A DNA stretch of 42,019 bases from an uncultured Gordonibacter sp. (GCA_904420575.1 CAJFVW010000152.1:1-42019); one strand, 5' to 3'; positions 17,132-26,667 are shown, counted from the stretch's first letter. Numbers and translations: made by a program. The notes: generated by a model not told the origin, from the letters alone.

Positions 17132-18282
17132 GGTTGCAGGAACTCCGTCAGGTCGCAGGTCTTCACGAACTCCAGCTCGTCGGCCGTGTCCTGGTCGGTT
17201 TCCAGGAACAAAAAGCCGTAGCTGCCCACCCGGTCCACGTCGAAACGCCGCATCTCCAACACGTGGGAGAACCGCTTTTCGAACGCGTCGTAGTCGAAGC
17301 GGGCGCCGGCAGGCGCGCCTGCCGGCGGCGTGAGCAGCGACATGGAGTACACCTTGCCCTCCTTGCCGCGAAACACGTCGTCCCATGCAGGGGCTTCGCC
17401 GTCCAAAAACGCCGCGTACGTGCGAAAGCCGTAGGCCAGCCAACTCACGTCCGTGCCGCCCAGCCCGGCGAAGCGCAGCGGGTTGAACTCGATGGGGCTC
17501 ACGTGCCCGTCGCGCACGCGCACCTCCACGTGCACCGGGAAATTGCGCGCGCCCACGCGGGCGTTCACGCGGTCGAGCCACGATTCGAACAGGGCCGCGT
17601 TATCGCGCACGAGAGGGGCGCTCGTCACGTAGAGGCGGTCGCTCGTGTCGGCAGGGCCGGCAAAGTCGTGCCGCAGGACGTCGAGCACATGGGCGGCTCC
17701 CGTCTCGTCGAAGTAGGCGTCCAGCGCGTACTCGGTGCCCTCCAGATAGCCTTCCAGCATGAACGACCCGGTGCCCACCACGCTTTCGGGATAGAGGTCG
17801 TGCCAAGCGGATGCGTTCTGGGCGATGTCGGAGAGCGCACGCTGCCAGTCGTCCCGGTCATGCACGGCATGCACGCCCATGCTGCAGAAGCCCACCGAAG
17901 GCTTGAGCACGAACGGCGTTTCCAGTCGTTCGAAGTCGAGTTTGAACAGCTCGTCCACCGAGCAGGTCCGGAAAAACAGGTCCGGATCGAGCGGTTTCAG
18001 CTCCTCGCGCATGCGCGCCTTGTCCTTGAACAGCTGGATGGCGTGTACGAGGCCCGGGTTGCCCACATGGTCGACGATCCACGCCAGGGCGTTCTCGGAA
18101 TTGGCGTACACGCGCTCGCCTGCGCCCAGGCGCCGCGCCGCCTCGTCTTCGGGAACCAGGTTCAGAGCACGTCCCTGCGCGGCCAGGTCGCGTGCCGGGG
18201 CGTTGTCGAGAACAGGATGCCCCGACTCCTCCAGCCAGGCCACCAAAGGTTCCGATACGTATGGCTCGTCGAGCACGATCAT
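17128..18282 (-). CDS. ATP-grasp ligase-like protein between two LPG-type membrane genes
   Basis: Predicted ATP-dependent carboxylate-amine (or -thiol) ligase. In 384 residues the ATP-grasp fold shows: a pre-domain from MIVLDEPYVSEPLVAWLEES; the nucleotide-binding strand FVLKPSVGFCSMGVHAV (Lys about 127); EGYLEGTEYALDAYF at about 177-191; and the Mg-binding stretch HVEVRVRDGHVSPIEFNPLR at about 251-270, with the Glu and Asn of the usual ENP-like motif (EFNP). The ATG at 18282 overlaps the upstream gene's stop, and its stop overlaps the next gene's GTG, so all three are translationally linked. No substrate can be assigned. Context suggests it attaches an amino acid or peptide to a lipid or precursor that the membrane partners move. 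Confidence 0.85.
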   Translation of the reverse strand: MIVLDEPYVSEPLVAWLEESGHPVLDNAPARDLAAQGRALNLVPEDEAARRLGAGERVYANSENALAWIVDHVGNPGLVHAIQLFKDKARMREELKPLDPDLFFRTCSVDELFKLDFERLETPFVLKPSVGFCSMGVHAVHDRDDWQRALSDIAQNASAWHDLYPESVVGTGSFMLEGYLEGTEYALDAYFDETGAAHVLDVLRHDFAGPADTSDRLYVTSAPLVRDNAALFESWLDRVNARVGARNFPVHVEVRVRDGHVSPIEFNPLRFAGLGGTDVSWLAYGFRTYAAFLDGEAPAWDDVFRGKEGKVYSMSLLTPPAGAPAGARFDYDAFEKRFSHVLEMRRFDVDRVGSYGFLFLETDQDTADELEFVKTCDLTEFLQP

Positions 18283-20042
18283 GAAGGCTCGTCCTCCTTG
18301 CTTGGGAATTCGACAATGGAAAGTATACCTTCCTCGCGGGCATGATGCTCGATCTCCGCGCCATTTACAGCCTGCCGTTCCCAACCCGTTTTCCGACGCA
18401 CTTCGTCAGAGGCGGACGGGCGCTCCCGCAACGAACGCACGGCCTCGGCCGCCGCATGTCCGCCCGCGGCCAATCGCTCGCGCACGGCCGCCGGCTTCGG
18501 AACGTCTGCGGAAGCCCCCTCCTGCCCGTCGTCGGGCGCGGCCTGCCCGCCTACGGACCACTCGGACGAGGCCGCGCGGGAGGCTCTGGCGGACGTGCGG
18601 GAGGCGCGCCAGGCCCGGAACCGCTCGGCGTTCTCGCGCGCCTCCCGCACCAGGCGCGCGCGGTCCTCGCGGGGAACGAGCGGCCGGTCGAAGGCGTCGC
18701 GCTTCCAGAACAAAAACAGCGCCAGCAGCACCAAGGCCACGGCCACCTGCACGGTGTTCACGAACAGGAACTCCGCGCCGGCCACCAGCACCAGCACCGC
18801 CATAACGAGGGCCCAGGCCGTGCGCAGGCGCAGGATGAGCCCCACCGCCAGCACCACCATGAACGCACCGCCTACCACCAGCGTGGGTCCCAAAAGCAGC
18901 CCGCCCATGTCGATCCACGACGTCAGGACCGTGAACGGCTCGAACGGGGCGGGAACGAGCGCCAGGCCGACGTTCACCAGCCCGATGACCAGCAGGATGG
19001 TGCCCGAAATCCAGGCAATGTCCTTTGCGCGCTGCTCTTCGGTGGGGTTGCGCTTGCCGGCGAAGAAGCCCGACTGCGACAGCAACACCGCGCCGATGCA
19101 GAACGGGATCCAGAACATGATGCCGCGGTACACCAGCGCGATGGCCGTGGCCGTGGCCAGCGAGGTGCCCTGCGCCGTGAGGATGGCTGCGATGGCGGCC
19201 TCCACCACGCCCACGCCCTGCGGCGTGGGGCTGAGGATCACCGAAATGGCCGCCACGGCGAAGGCCGCCACCAGCGCGGCCACGTCGGTGCAGCCGAACG
19301 CATAGCCGATGGCCACGAGGCACGCCATGTTGAGCACGGCCGAAAACGACGCGTAGGACACCGTGACGAGCGTCCCCTGGGGGTTGCGCGCCAGGATGGT
19401 GGCGGAGCCGACGAACGAATTGGCGGTCTTGCGGCCCCAGCCCGGCGAGAGGTGCTTCTTCACCAGGCCGAGCAGGCGGTTCAGCAGCGCTTCTGCGCCC
19501 AAGAACACGCGGAACAGGATGCGCGGCCTGCGGTAGCCCACCACGAACATACTGGACAGGATCAGAAGCGTGCCCGCCAGAAGCAGGCCGCCGACGAGGA
19601 AGAGTGCGTTCATGGATCCGGACAGAAGCATGGTCAGAAAGCCGATGATGGAGATGACCAGCACGGCGGCGAAGTAGCCGATCTGCGAGAGGATGGCTCC
19701 GCTGGTGGACTGGCCGGCGTCGGCCCCCTTGCGATGCGCGTCGTCGATGATGAACGCAACGCCGGTGGCGCCCGAGAACAGGCAGAACGTGTTGATGAAC
19801 ACGAGCGAGAAGATGAGCACGACGTTGTGCCAGAAGCCCGTCTTGTGGCCCACGGCCTCGAACGCCGCGTCGTAGGAGGCGGCCTGCACCAGATGGCGCG
19901 CCAGCATGAGCGCCACCGACACCACGAGCGGCACGAGCGCACCGGTCTTCAGGGTGTCCAGGAACTGCGCGAGGTAGTCGACGTTGGCAATGAGGAAGCA
20001 CACCGCCACGATGCCCAAGAGCAGCAGCAACGCCTTTTTCAA
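18279..20042 (-). CDS. LPG-synthase-type membrane protein (UPF0104) with extra helices and tail
   Basis: First gene of the three-gene set; 587 residues from TTG at 20042. That start is chosen because GGGAG lies 7 nt ahead and the first helix (ALLLLLGIVAVCFLIANV) follows directly; a TTG at 20066 has a ribosome site too close. Residues to about 325 match the MprF flippase-type family, with FINTFCLFSGATGVAFIIDD and ILSPTPQGVGVVEAAIAAIL. Another four or five helices follow (ISGTILLVIGLVNVGLALVP onward), absent from the shorter paralogue. A long cytoplasmic tail rich in Arg, Ala and Glu comes last. The stop overlaps the ATP-grasp start (ATGA). Likely function: lipid or lipid-linked substrate translocation. 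Confidence 0.87.
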   Translation of the reverse strand: MKKALLLLLGIVAVCFLIANVDYLAQFLDTLKTGALVPLVVSVALMLARHLVQAASYDAAFEAVGHKTGFWHNVVLIFSLVFINTFCLFSGATGVAFIIDDAHRKGADAGQSTSGAILSQIGYFAAVLVISIIGFLTMLLSGSMNALFLVGGLLLAGTLLILSSMFVVGYRRPRILFRVFLGAEALLNRLLGLVKKHLSPGWGRKTANSFVGSATILARNPQGTLVTVSYASFSAVLNMACLVAIGYAFGCTDVAALVAAFAVAAISVILSPTPQGVGVVEAAIAAILTAQGTSLATATAIALVYRGIMFWIPFCIGAVLLSQSGFFAGKRNPTEEQRAKDIAWISGTILLVIGLVNVGLALVPAPFEPFTVLTSWIDMGGLLLGPTLVVGGAFMVVLAVGLILRLRTAWALVMAVLVLVAGAEFLFVNTVQVAVALVLLALFLFWKRDAFDRPLVPREDRARLVREARENAERFRAWRASRTSARASRAASSEWSVGGQAAPDDGQEGASADVPKPAAVRERLAAGGHAAAEAVRSLRERPSASDEVRRKTGWERQAVNGAEIEHHAREEGILSIVEFPSKEDEPS

Positions 20043-20146
20043 GCAGGGGCTCCCTTCTTCGAGCAAGCCCCCTTCCCAAGGGCGGGCTCTTGGCCTTCGA
20101 CGCCTCTCGCGTGCGGTTTCCAGAGATTCGGATACGTTGGCGCTCC

Positions 20147-20152
20147 ATTATA
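20147..20152 (-). promoter_or_regulatory. Candidate -10 (TATAAT) of the LPG/ATP-grasp operon
   Basis: A perfect TATAAT on the minus strand lies about 105 nt ahead of the TTG start. No clear -35 stands at the right distance. The transcript leader would include a hairpin-forming run near 20066-20095 (AAGCCCCCTT with AAGGGCGGGCTT). Confidence 0.5.
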
Positions 20153-20206
20153 CCCCAAGCGTCGCCAACGATGGCGCAAAGCCAGGCGAGGGAGGCCGTC
20201 CACGCG

Positions 20207-20275
20207 GGGCAGCACGTCAGCGGGCGCGGCGGCGGGCAGCACGTTAGCGGGCGCGGCGGCGGGCGGCACGCCAGG
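20207..20275. repeat. 27-bp tandem repeat across the 3' end of the J-domain gene
   Basis: GCAGCACGT-CAGCGGGCGC type units recur at a 27-bp period from 20209, 20236 and 20263. The middle unit contains the stop codon TAA (minus strand 20246-20244), so the last coding codons and the 3' flank share a duplicated sequence. A slipped copy probably moved or created the present C-terminus (RAARRRAR). Confidence 0.65.
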
Positions 20276-21134
20276 CGTTGAAGCGGGTGCGCAGGTTCGC
20301 CACGTCGAAGGCGGCGGCTATCATGAATACGAGCGCCAGGCCCACGGTCACCACACCACCGCGAGGCGCCACGAACAGGGAAAGCAGCGCAAGCACCACC
20401 ATTGCCGGCACCAGGAAGCCGAAAAGGCACGTACCGAGGCGCTTCCACAACCCATAGACGAACGAGACGGCCACGTACAAAAACAGACCGGAGGACACCG
20501 CGCCCCCGATGGTCATCACCGCCAGAAGCGCCGCTTTGCCCGCAATGACGAGCGTCTCGCGCCGCAGGTCGCGCGCCGCCGCGGCCAATGCCTCTTCGCG
20601 CGTGGGCTCGGGCTCGGCGCGGCGGAACGGCGCAAAGGGGTCGAACGGGTCGAAAGGCGCGCCCGGCCCGGCCTGGGAGCCACCTTCGTACGTGCGGCCG
20701 CCGTCCCACGACGTCCACACCCAGGTGGTCCGTGCATCGCCCGGACGCCCGCCGAACGGCCAGCCTGCGAAGGGGTCGTCGGTGCCGCCTTGCCCTTGCC
20801 CGTGGCCTCGCGCGCCGCCCCTCCCGACGCCGCCCACGCCGCCGGCGGACGCTCCCCCGGGAAACGGCCAGTCGGAGGGATGGGCATAGGGGTTCGCGTA
20901 CGGGCGCGGGTCGCGCCGCGGGTCGAACTCGGGCGTCCAGGAACGGTCGAGCAGCACGTCGCGTGCCTCGTTGATGCGCTTCGTCAGCTCTTCGGCGTGG
21001 GCGCGCTCGTCGGAATCGAGCGCGAACTTGTCCGGGTGATGCGCGATCACCAGCTTGCGGTGGGCCTGTTTGACCTCGTCGTCGGTCGCGCCGTCGGCAA
21101 GCCCCAGAATCTTGAGCGCTTCGGATTTCTTCAT
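20244..21134 (-). CDS. J-domain (DnaJ-like) membrane protein
   Basis: N-terminal J-domain followed by a membrane region; 296 residues. The start MKKSEALKILGLADGATDDE places helix I at the N-terminus, and the HPD triad needed to stimulate Hsp70 ATPase is at 33-35 (AHHPDKFAL). Residues about 85-165 are Gly/Pro/Asp-rich and low in complexity. Three or four hydrophobic segments follow (LVIAGKAALLAVMTIGGAVS, FLYVAVSFVYGLWK, FGFLVPAMVVLALLSLFVAP). There is no zinc-finger or client-binding domain, so this is a type III J-protein that could recruit DnaK to the membrane. GGCAGG precedes the ATG closely. The end lies in a tandem repeat. Confidence 0.85.
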   Translation of the reverse strand: MKKSEALKILGLADGATDDEVKQAHRKLVIAHHPDKFALDSDERAHAEELTKRINEARDVLLDRSWTPEFDPRRDPRPYANPYAHPSDWPFPGGASAGGVGGVGRGGARGHGQGQGGTDDPFAGWPFGGRPGDARTTWVWTSWDGGRTYEGGSQAGPGAPFDPFDPFAPFRRAEPEPTREEALAAAARDLRRETLVIAGKAALLAVMTIGGAVSSGLFLYVAVSFVYGLWKRLGTCLFGFLVPAMVVLALLSLFVAPRGGVVTVGLALVFMIAAAFDVANLRTRFNAWRAARRRAR

Positions 21135-21304
21135 GCCTGCCACTATACAAAACGGCAACGCCCTCGTCCGCGCCTCTGCGCCGCCGTTGCCTTCCCGTCA
21201 AGGAAGGAACACAAAGCCCCGCACGACGCCGCAAGCAGAACGATGCTTCGTAGGTCAAGCTGGCCCACATGGAATCACAGGCCGACGATGCGGGACAGGG
21301 AGGA

Positions 21305-21347
21305 CGCAGCGTCGGGCGGTTCCGGCGGCCATCAAGCCGCCGGAACC
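21305..21347. repeat. Partial element D: CGCAGCGTC plus hairpin after the flavoprotein gene
   Basis: CGCAGCGTC at 21305-21313 is followed, 4 nt on, by GGTTCCGGCGGC and GCCGCCGGAACC (perfect 12 bp, 6-base loop, 21318-21347). The same order, CGCAGCGTC then GGTTCCG-type hairpin, occurs in copy A at 1541-1583. The left part (about 21250-21300) only loosely resembles the family ends and no complementary arms are clear. The hairpin lies 13 nt past the flavoprotein stop and may serve as its 3'-end structure. Confidence 0.5.
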
Positions 21348-21360
21348 TGTCAGTTGCAGG

Positions 21361-22986
21361 CTAAAGGCCCGCAACGTGCTTGCCGGCGACGTAGCCACCG
21401 GTGATGGCACGCCCGATGGAAAGCCCCAGCACGTCCATGGGGTAGTCCACGCCGCCGTAGAAGCAGCCCGACACGTTCCCGACAGCGTACAGGCCTTCCA
21501 CTGCCTCAGCGTGATTGCAAGCCTTGAGAACCTGGTTGTCGGCGTTCACGAGCAAGCCTCCGATGATGGCCGAAAGGCTGTAGCCGAAGTCGCGCGGCAC
21601 CACCACGAAGGGAGGCTGCTCGATCGCGCGCAGGAAGGCGGGATTCTTGCCGAAGTCGTCGTCGGCGCCCTTCGCGCACAGCTCGTTGTAGCGATCAACC
21701 GACGCCTGCACGGCGACGGCGTCCACGTTGTAGGCCCAGTCGGGATCGTTCGCCATGGCTTCCACGGCCTCGGCGATGGTATTGCCCTCGAAGTACACCT
21801 TGCAGTTCGACGCGTCTATTTCGGGGTCGATGGCCTTCCACTCCTCAATCTCGTCTCGCCACTTGGCGTCCATCACGCTGAACATGGTGGCCGACAGCGG
21901 GTCGCCCGTGCGGTGCACGTATTCGCGGGCGTAGTTGTTCAGGTACCCCTGCATGGGCCCTTCGCACATGAAACGCTCGCCCAGGTAGTTCACCAGCAAA
22001 AACGGAGCGTCAACGCGGCACACGCGGGCGTCGTGGAGCATCTTGGTGTGGGTGACGGGCTCTATTTCTCCCCCGGCCCACACGCCCATCTTGTGGCCGT
22101 CGCCCGTGCGGTTCGCCTGCAGCGGCGGGAAGCCCACGATGTCGGGGCAGTAATGGGCCACCATGTCCTCGTCGCTTTGGTAGTCGCCCGTAGCCAAGAT
22201 GACGCCCTTCGCGGCATTGAACAGCACGTGGTCCTTGCCGCTTTCGCACACCACGCCCGTGACTTTGCCGGAATCGTCGGTGGCAAGCTGCACGGCGGGC
22301 GTGCTGTAGAAGAACTCGACGCCGGCCTGTGCGGCCACGGGCGCAATGGCCTTCACCACTTCGCCGTGCCCGATGCCGAAGTAGGTGTTGGCGTGCAGGT
22401 ACACGTCGTAGCCGTTCACGTTGAGCACGCGCTCTGCCTGCGGCTCGTCGTCGTTCACCTCGATGCCGCCTTGGGACGCCAAGTCGCGGAACCAGTCAAT
22501 GGCCTCGAAGCTGTTGTCGGCCCACGCTTCCAGAAGCGCGCGGTCGGAGCGGTGCTGGTTCAGCTCGGTGAGGAAGCTCAGCAGCGCCTGCTTGCCCGCC
22601 TCGCCCGTCTGCTCCAAATCGACGCTTGCCGCCATGTTGCCCTGCGACGAGGGCTCGCTTTCCTTCTGCACGCACGCCACTTTGGCGCCCGCCTGAGCGG
22701 CGGACACGGCGGCGGCCATGCCCGAAACGCCGGCGCCCACAACCACCACGTCGTAGTCTTTGGTCTCGGCGAATTCGACAACGGCTTCGGGCTTGGCCAA
22801 AAATGCCGGCATGCTCGTCGTTTCCGTGCCGGTGCCCGCCGCTTCCGCACTCGACGCTTCCGCGGTAGTCGCCCCTTGGCCTGCCGATTGTCTCGGCGCG
22901 CACGATGCCAACATGCCCGCGCCCGCCACGCCCACGGCGGCCGTGCCCCCGATTTTGAACAAGTCGCGTCGACTGATGTTTCTCAT
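21361..22986 (-). CDS. Tat-exported FAD-dependent reductase-like flavoprotein
   Basis: Predicted exported flavoprotein of the fumarate reductase/flavocytochrome c superfamily. 541 residues. The N-terminus has a twin-arginine motif (SRRDLFKIGG, Arg 6-7) and then MLASC with Cys29, a possible lipid attachment site. The FAD fold starts YDVVVVGAGVSGMAAAVSAA, and the C-terminal FAD segment reads GLYAVGNVSGC. The cap-domain motif usually HTxGG is here YSLSAIIGG, so the substrate is probably not fumarate. No CxxCH haem site is present; electrons must come from a separate partner. GGAGGG precedes the ATG. The LuxR-type gene diverges from it, 144 bp away. Eggerthellaceae carry many such pairs, each probably tuned to one electron acceptor; the acceptor here is unknown. 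Confidence 0.92.
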   Translation of the reverse strand: MRNISRRDLFKIGGTAAVGVAGAGMLASCAPRQSAGQGATTAEASSAEAAGTGTETTSMPAFLAKPEAVVEFAETKDYDVVVVGAGVSGMAAAVSAAQAGAKVACVQKESEPSSQGNMAASVDLEQTGEAGKQALLSFLTELNQHRSDRALLEAWADNSFEAIDWFRDLASQGGIEVNDDEPQAERVLNVNGYDVYLHANTYFGIGHGEVVKAIAPVAAQAGVEFFYSTPAVQLATDDSGKVTGVVCESGKDHVLFNAAKGVILATGDYQSDEDMVAHYCPDIVGFPPLQANRTGDGHKMGVWAGGEIEPVTHTKMLHDARVCRVDAPFLLVNYLGERFMCEGPMQGYLNNYAREYVHRTGDPLSATMFSVMDAKWRDEIEEWKAIDPEIDASNCKVYFEGNTIAEAVEAMANDPDWAYNVDAVAVQASVDRYNELCAKGADDDFGKNPAFLRAIEQPPFVVVPRDFGYSLSAIIGGLLVNADNQVLKACNHAEAVEGLYAVGNVSGCFYGGVDYPMDVLGLSIGRAITGGYVAGKHVAGL

Positions 22987-23095
22987 GGTTTCCCTCCTTG
23001 GTCGCATTCCCGTCGGCTGCAGGCTCCCGCCTGCGCCACAGGGTGCATGATGCCTCCTCGGGCGCCGCGCGCCATCGACCACAGGGAAAATCGCC

Positions 23096-23124
23096 TGTTT
23101 ATTTTTGTAAACATCTGGTATAAA
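23096..23124 (+). promoter_or_regulatory. Inverted repeat and -10 in the divergent promoter region
   Basis: TGTTTATTTTTGTAAACA at 23096-23113 has perfect 6-bp half sites around six bases, the form of a dimeric regulator site. It is followed at once by TGGTATAAA, an extended -10 (TATAAA at 23119-23124). A start 7 nt downstream falls on the ATG at 23131, so the LuxR-type mRNA may be leaderless. The same inverted repeat lies about 110 nt ahead of the flavoprotein start and could control both genes. Confidence 0.6.
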
Positions 23125-23130
23125 CACCCT

Positions 23131-24621
23131 ATGGAAACGACAGGGGAACAGCGGCGGATGCGCAGGAGGACGCGCAAGGCATCCGGAAACGGCGAGGAAA
23201 GCGGGGCGGATGCCCTGCCCCGCATGCGCTCCGGCCTGGCCGGCATGCCGCTCGCGTTCCTGGGCTTCGCTCTGTGGCGGGCCTGGGTGTCGCTTTCCTA
23301 TGCCGCGCCCGCCTTCGACTTTCCCTTGCTCGCCGGCGGAGGCCGCCTTCTCTACGACGTCTTCCTGTCCCTGACCGCGCTCGCCGTCGCGTTCTGCGCG
23401 CGGCGCGTGGCGCCCCTGAACGACCAGCGCGCGCTGCTCGTTTTCTGCGGCGTCTCCATGACCGCCTCCGCTGCGGCGAACCTCGCGGCCCTCTACCGTC
23501 CCGAACTGGCGGCGGTCCTGTGGCTGCCGGCCATCCTGCTGGCGGGGGCGGGGTCGGCATTGCTCATTCTGGCCTGGTGCGAGGCCTACAGCTGCCTGAA
23601 CCCCGTGCGCGCCGCCGTCTACCTCTCGCTTTCCATGGCGGGCGGCGTGGGCCTCACGTTCCTTTTGCAGGGGTTCCGCGACGCGTACCTGCAGGGCTGG
23701 CTGCTCGCACTGCCCGTGCTCTCGCTGCTGCTGGCGCGCCGCGCATGGCGCTCGCTGCCCGCCGAAGACCGCCCGAGGCCATCGGGCAGCATGCTTCTGC
23801 CTTGGAAGTTCCTCGCCCTTCTGTCCATATACCAGCTGGTGGCCGGCATGTGCGCGCAGCGTCTGGGCGACGAATGGCTGGGATTGGTGGGGTCGCACTC
23901 CACACTCGCGACGCTCATTGCTGCATGCGCTCTGTTCGCCTGCGCGTACTTCTTCTCGGACCGCTTCGACTTCACCGTGCTGTACCGCAGCCCCGCCGTC
24001 ATCATGGTCTGCGGGCTGCTGCTCGTGCCGCTGTTCGGGTTCGGCGGCAGCGTGGCCGGCGCATTCTGCGTGTCGGCGAGCACGATGCTGTTCAACATGG
24101 TGGTGATGCTGTTCCTGTTCGACATATCCAAGCGGCTCGGCGTCATTGCCATCTGGCTGTTCGGGCTGGAGGAAGCGACCCTTGCGTTCGGGTGGCTGGG
24201 ACGCGGTGCCGCCCAGGCGCTGGACGGCACGCTGCCTGCAGGCTGGGGCGATTCGGCCGTCGCCGTCGTCGCGGTGGCGCTCGTTGCGGCCATGACGCTG
24301 CTTTTGCTGAGCGAGCGGGAGGTGGGCACCCATTGGGGCATCAGGTTCATGGGGAAGCAGGCGGCAGACGAAGGAACGTCGGAGCGCGCCCGCATCATCG
24401 GCATCTGCGACGATTTGGCAGCGAAGCACGGTCTCAGCCCGCGCGAGACGGAGGTGCTGCACCTGCTGGCCCAAGGCAAGAGCCTTTCCGCCGTGGCAGG
24501 CGAACTGTTCATAGCGGAGGGAACCGCGAAGGCCCATACCCGCCACATCTACGAGAAGCTGGGCATCAATGCGCGCCAAGAACTCTTCGACCTGCTGAAG
24601 GTGAACCCGAAAGGCCTCTAG
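23131..24621 (+). CDS. LuxR-family regulator with an N-terminal multi-pass membrane domain
   Basis: Membrane-bound transcription factor, probably sensing the compound used by the neighbouring flavoprotein. Of 496 residues, about 35-410 form ten to twelve hydrophobic segments (MPLAFLGFALWRAWVSLSYA to SAVAVVAVALVAAMTLLLLS). The last 65 hold a LuxR-type helix-turn-helix: GLSPRETEVLHLLAQGKSLS, then AEGTAKAHTRHIYEKLGINA. ATG 23131 is chosen because it follows a -10 by 6 nt with no ribosome site, suggesting a leaderless transcript. ATG 23158 is an alternative with a weak purine-rich stretch ahead. Divergent pairing with a Tat flavoprotein is typical of Eggerthellaceae. Ligand unknown. Confidence 0.92.
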   Translation: METTGEQRRMRRRTRKASGNGEESGADALPRMRSGLAGMPLAFLGFALWRAWVSLSYAAPAFDFPLLAGGGRLLYDVFLSLTALAVAFCARRVAPLNDQRALLVFCGVSMTASAAANLAALYRPELAAVLWLPAILLAGAGSALLILAWCEAYSCLNPVRAAVYLSLSMAGGVGLTFLLQGFRDAYLQGWLLALPVLSLLLARRAWRSLPAEDRPRPSGSMLLPWKFLALLSIYQLVAGMCAQRLGDEWLGLVGSHSTLATLIAACALFACAYFFSDRFDFTVLYRSPAVIMVCGLLLVPLFGFGGSVAGAFCVSASTMLFNMVVMLFLFDISKRLGVIAIWLFGLEEATLAFGWLGRGAAQALDGTLPAGWGDSAVAVVAVALVAAMTLLLLSEREVGTHWGIRFMGKQAADEGTSERARIIGICDDLAAKHGLSPRETEVLHLLAQGKSLSAVAGELFIAEGTAKAHTRHIYEKLGINARQELFDLLKVNPKGL

Positions 24622-24707
24622 ACGACCGCAGCTTCGAACGGTTGCGTGGGCCGAGCGGAACACGGGGGCAGAACGGAAACCGCCACAGGTCGAACAACCG
24701 CATCACC

Positions 24708-24869
24708 GGTTGGCGCTAGTAAGTCAGCGAGGGAGGCAATGGCGCCCGAGATCGTGGGGATCGCGGGTGCGACCCGTACTTGGGTACGCGAGCCCCGGGA
24801 TCGCCGCGAGGTCGGACGCCATTGCCTCCCGCAGCGTCAAGAAGTACCGGCGGCTGGAAAGCCGCCGGT
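24708..24869 (+). repeat. Long-hairpin intergenic repeat, copy B (downstream of purH)
   Basis: It starts GGTTGGCGCTAGTAAGTCAG then CGAGGG, and ends CGCAGCGTC (24830-24838). Arm GGGAGGCAATGGCGCCC (24731-24747) pairs with GGACGCCATTGCCTCCC (24814-24830) at 16 of 17 positions. An inner stem pairs GATCGTGGGGATCGCG with CGCGAGCCCCGGGATC. Arm sequence is unrelated to copy A, yet pairing holds. A second hairpin, ACCGGCGGCT/AGCCGCCGGT (24846-24869), follows, 7 nt past the purH stop. Same orientation as copy A. Confidence 0.82.
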
Positions 24870-24876
24870 GCCAGCA

Positions 24877-26451
<1,575 letters not shown>

Positions 26452-26473
26452 ATGGCCTTACATCCTTTCCTTT

Positions 26474-26648
26474 GGGTTCCGCCGTTCTACGAACGGCGGA
26501 ACGTCTCGACGCTGCGGGGCGCTGCGGCGCCCAATCTTCACACGATGCCGCAGGCTTGCGCACCAAAGAACGCGGCACCCGCGCCATCCTGCGAATCTCG
26601 GACACCGCAGGGCCCCTCGCTGACTTGCTACGCCAACCTGTACGGTCA
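26474..26648 (-). repeat. Long-hairpin intergenic repeat, copy C (between xdhC homologue and purH)
   Basis: Inverted relative to copies A and B. Read on minus it starts CAGGTTGGCGTAGCAAGTC then AGCGAGGG and ends CCCCGCAGCGTC. The arms GGGGCCCTGCGGTGTCC and GGGCGCCGCAGCGCCCC pair with few mismatches. Inner segments around GATGGCGC and GCGGCATC also pair. As in copy A, the arms flank GAGATTCGC on one side and GAAGATTGGG on the other. A hairpin of 12 perfect pairs with a 3-base loop (26476-26502) lies at its end, just ahead of the purH ribosome site. Confidence 0.8.
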
Positions 26649-26667
26649 AAAACCCACGCCTCGCACC

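Noticed and set aside
20042-20066. TTG at 20066 as start of the longer LPG-type gene
   Set aside because: Its purine-rich stretch ends 1 nt before the TTG; the TTG at 20042 has GGGAG at a normal 7-nt distance and begins the first helix.
21250-21304. Full fourth copy of the long-hairpin repeat after the flavoprotein gene
   Set aside because: Only CGCAGCGTC and the hairpin match well; the left end is loose and no complementary 17-bp arms were found.
18342-21404. Very long plus-strand open frame antisense to the LPG/ATP-grasp and J-domain genes
   Set aside because: Its translation is rich in His, Arg and Gln with no domain; it mirrors GC-rich minus-strand genes. Similar frames at 27699-31265, 24646-27711, 16425-17333 and 7904-9316 were rejected for the same reason.
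26452-26667. Purine riboswitch ahead of purH
   Set aside because: The sequence there is explained by repeat copy C; the conserved three-way junction and loop-loop sequences of purine riboswitches are not present.
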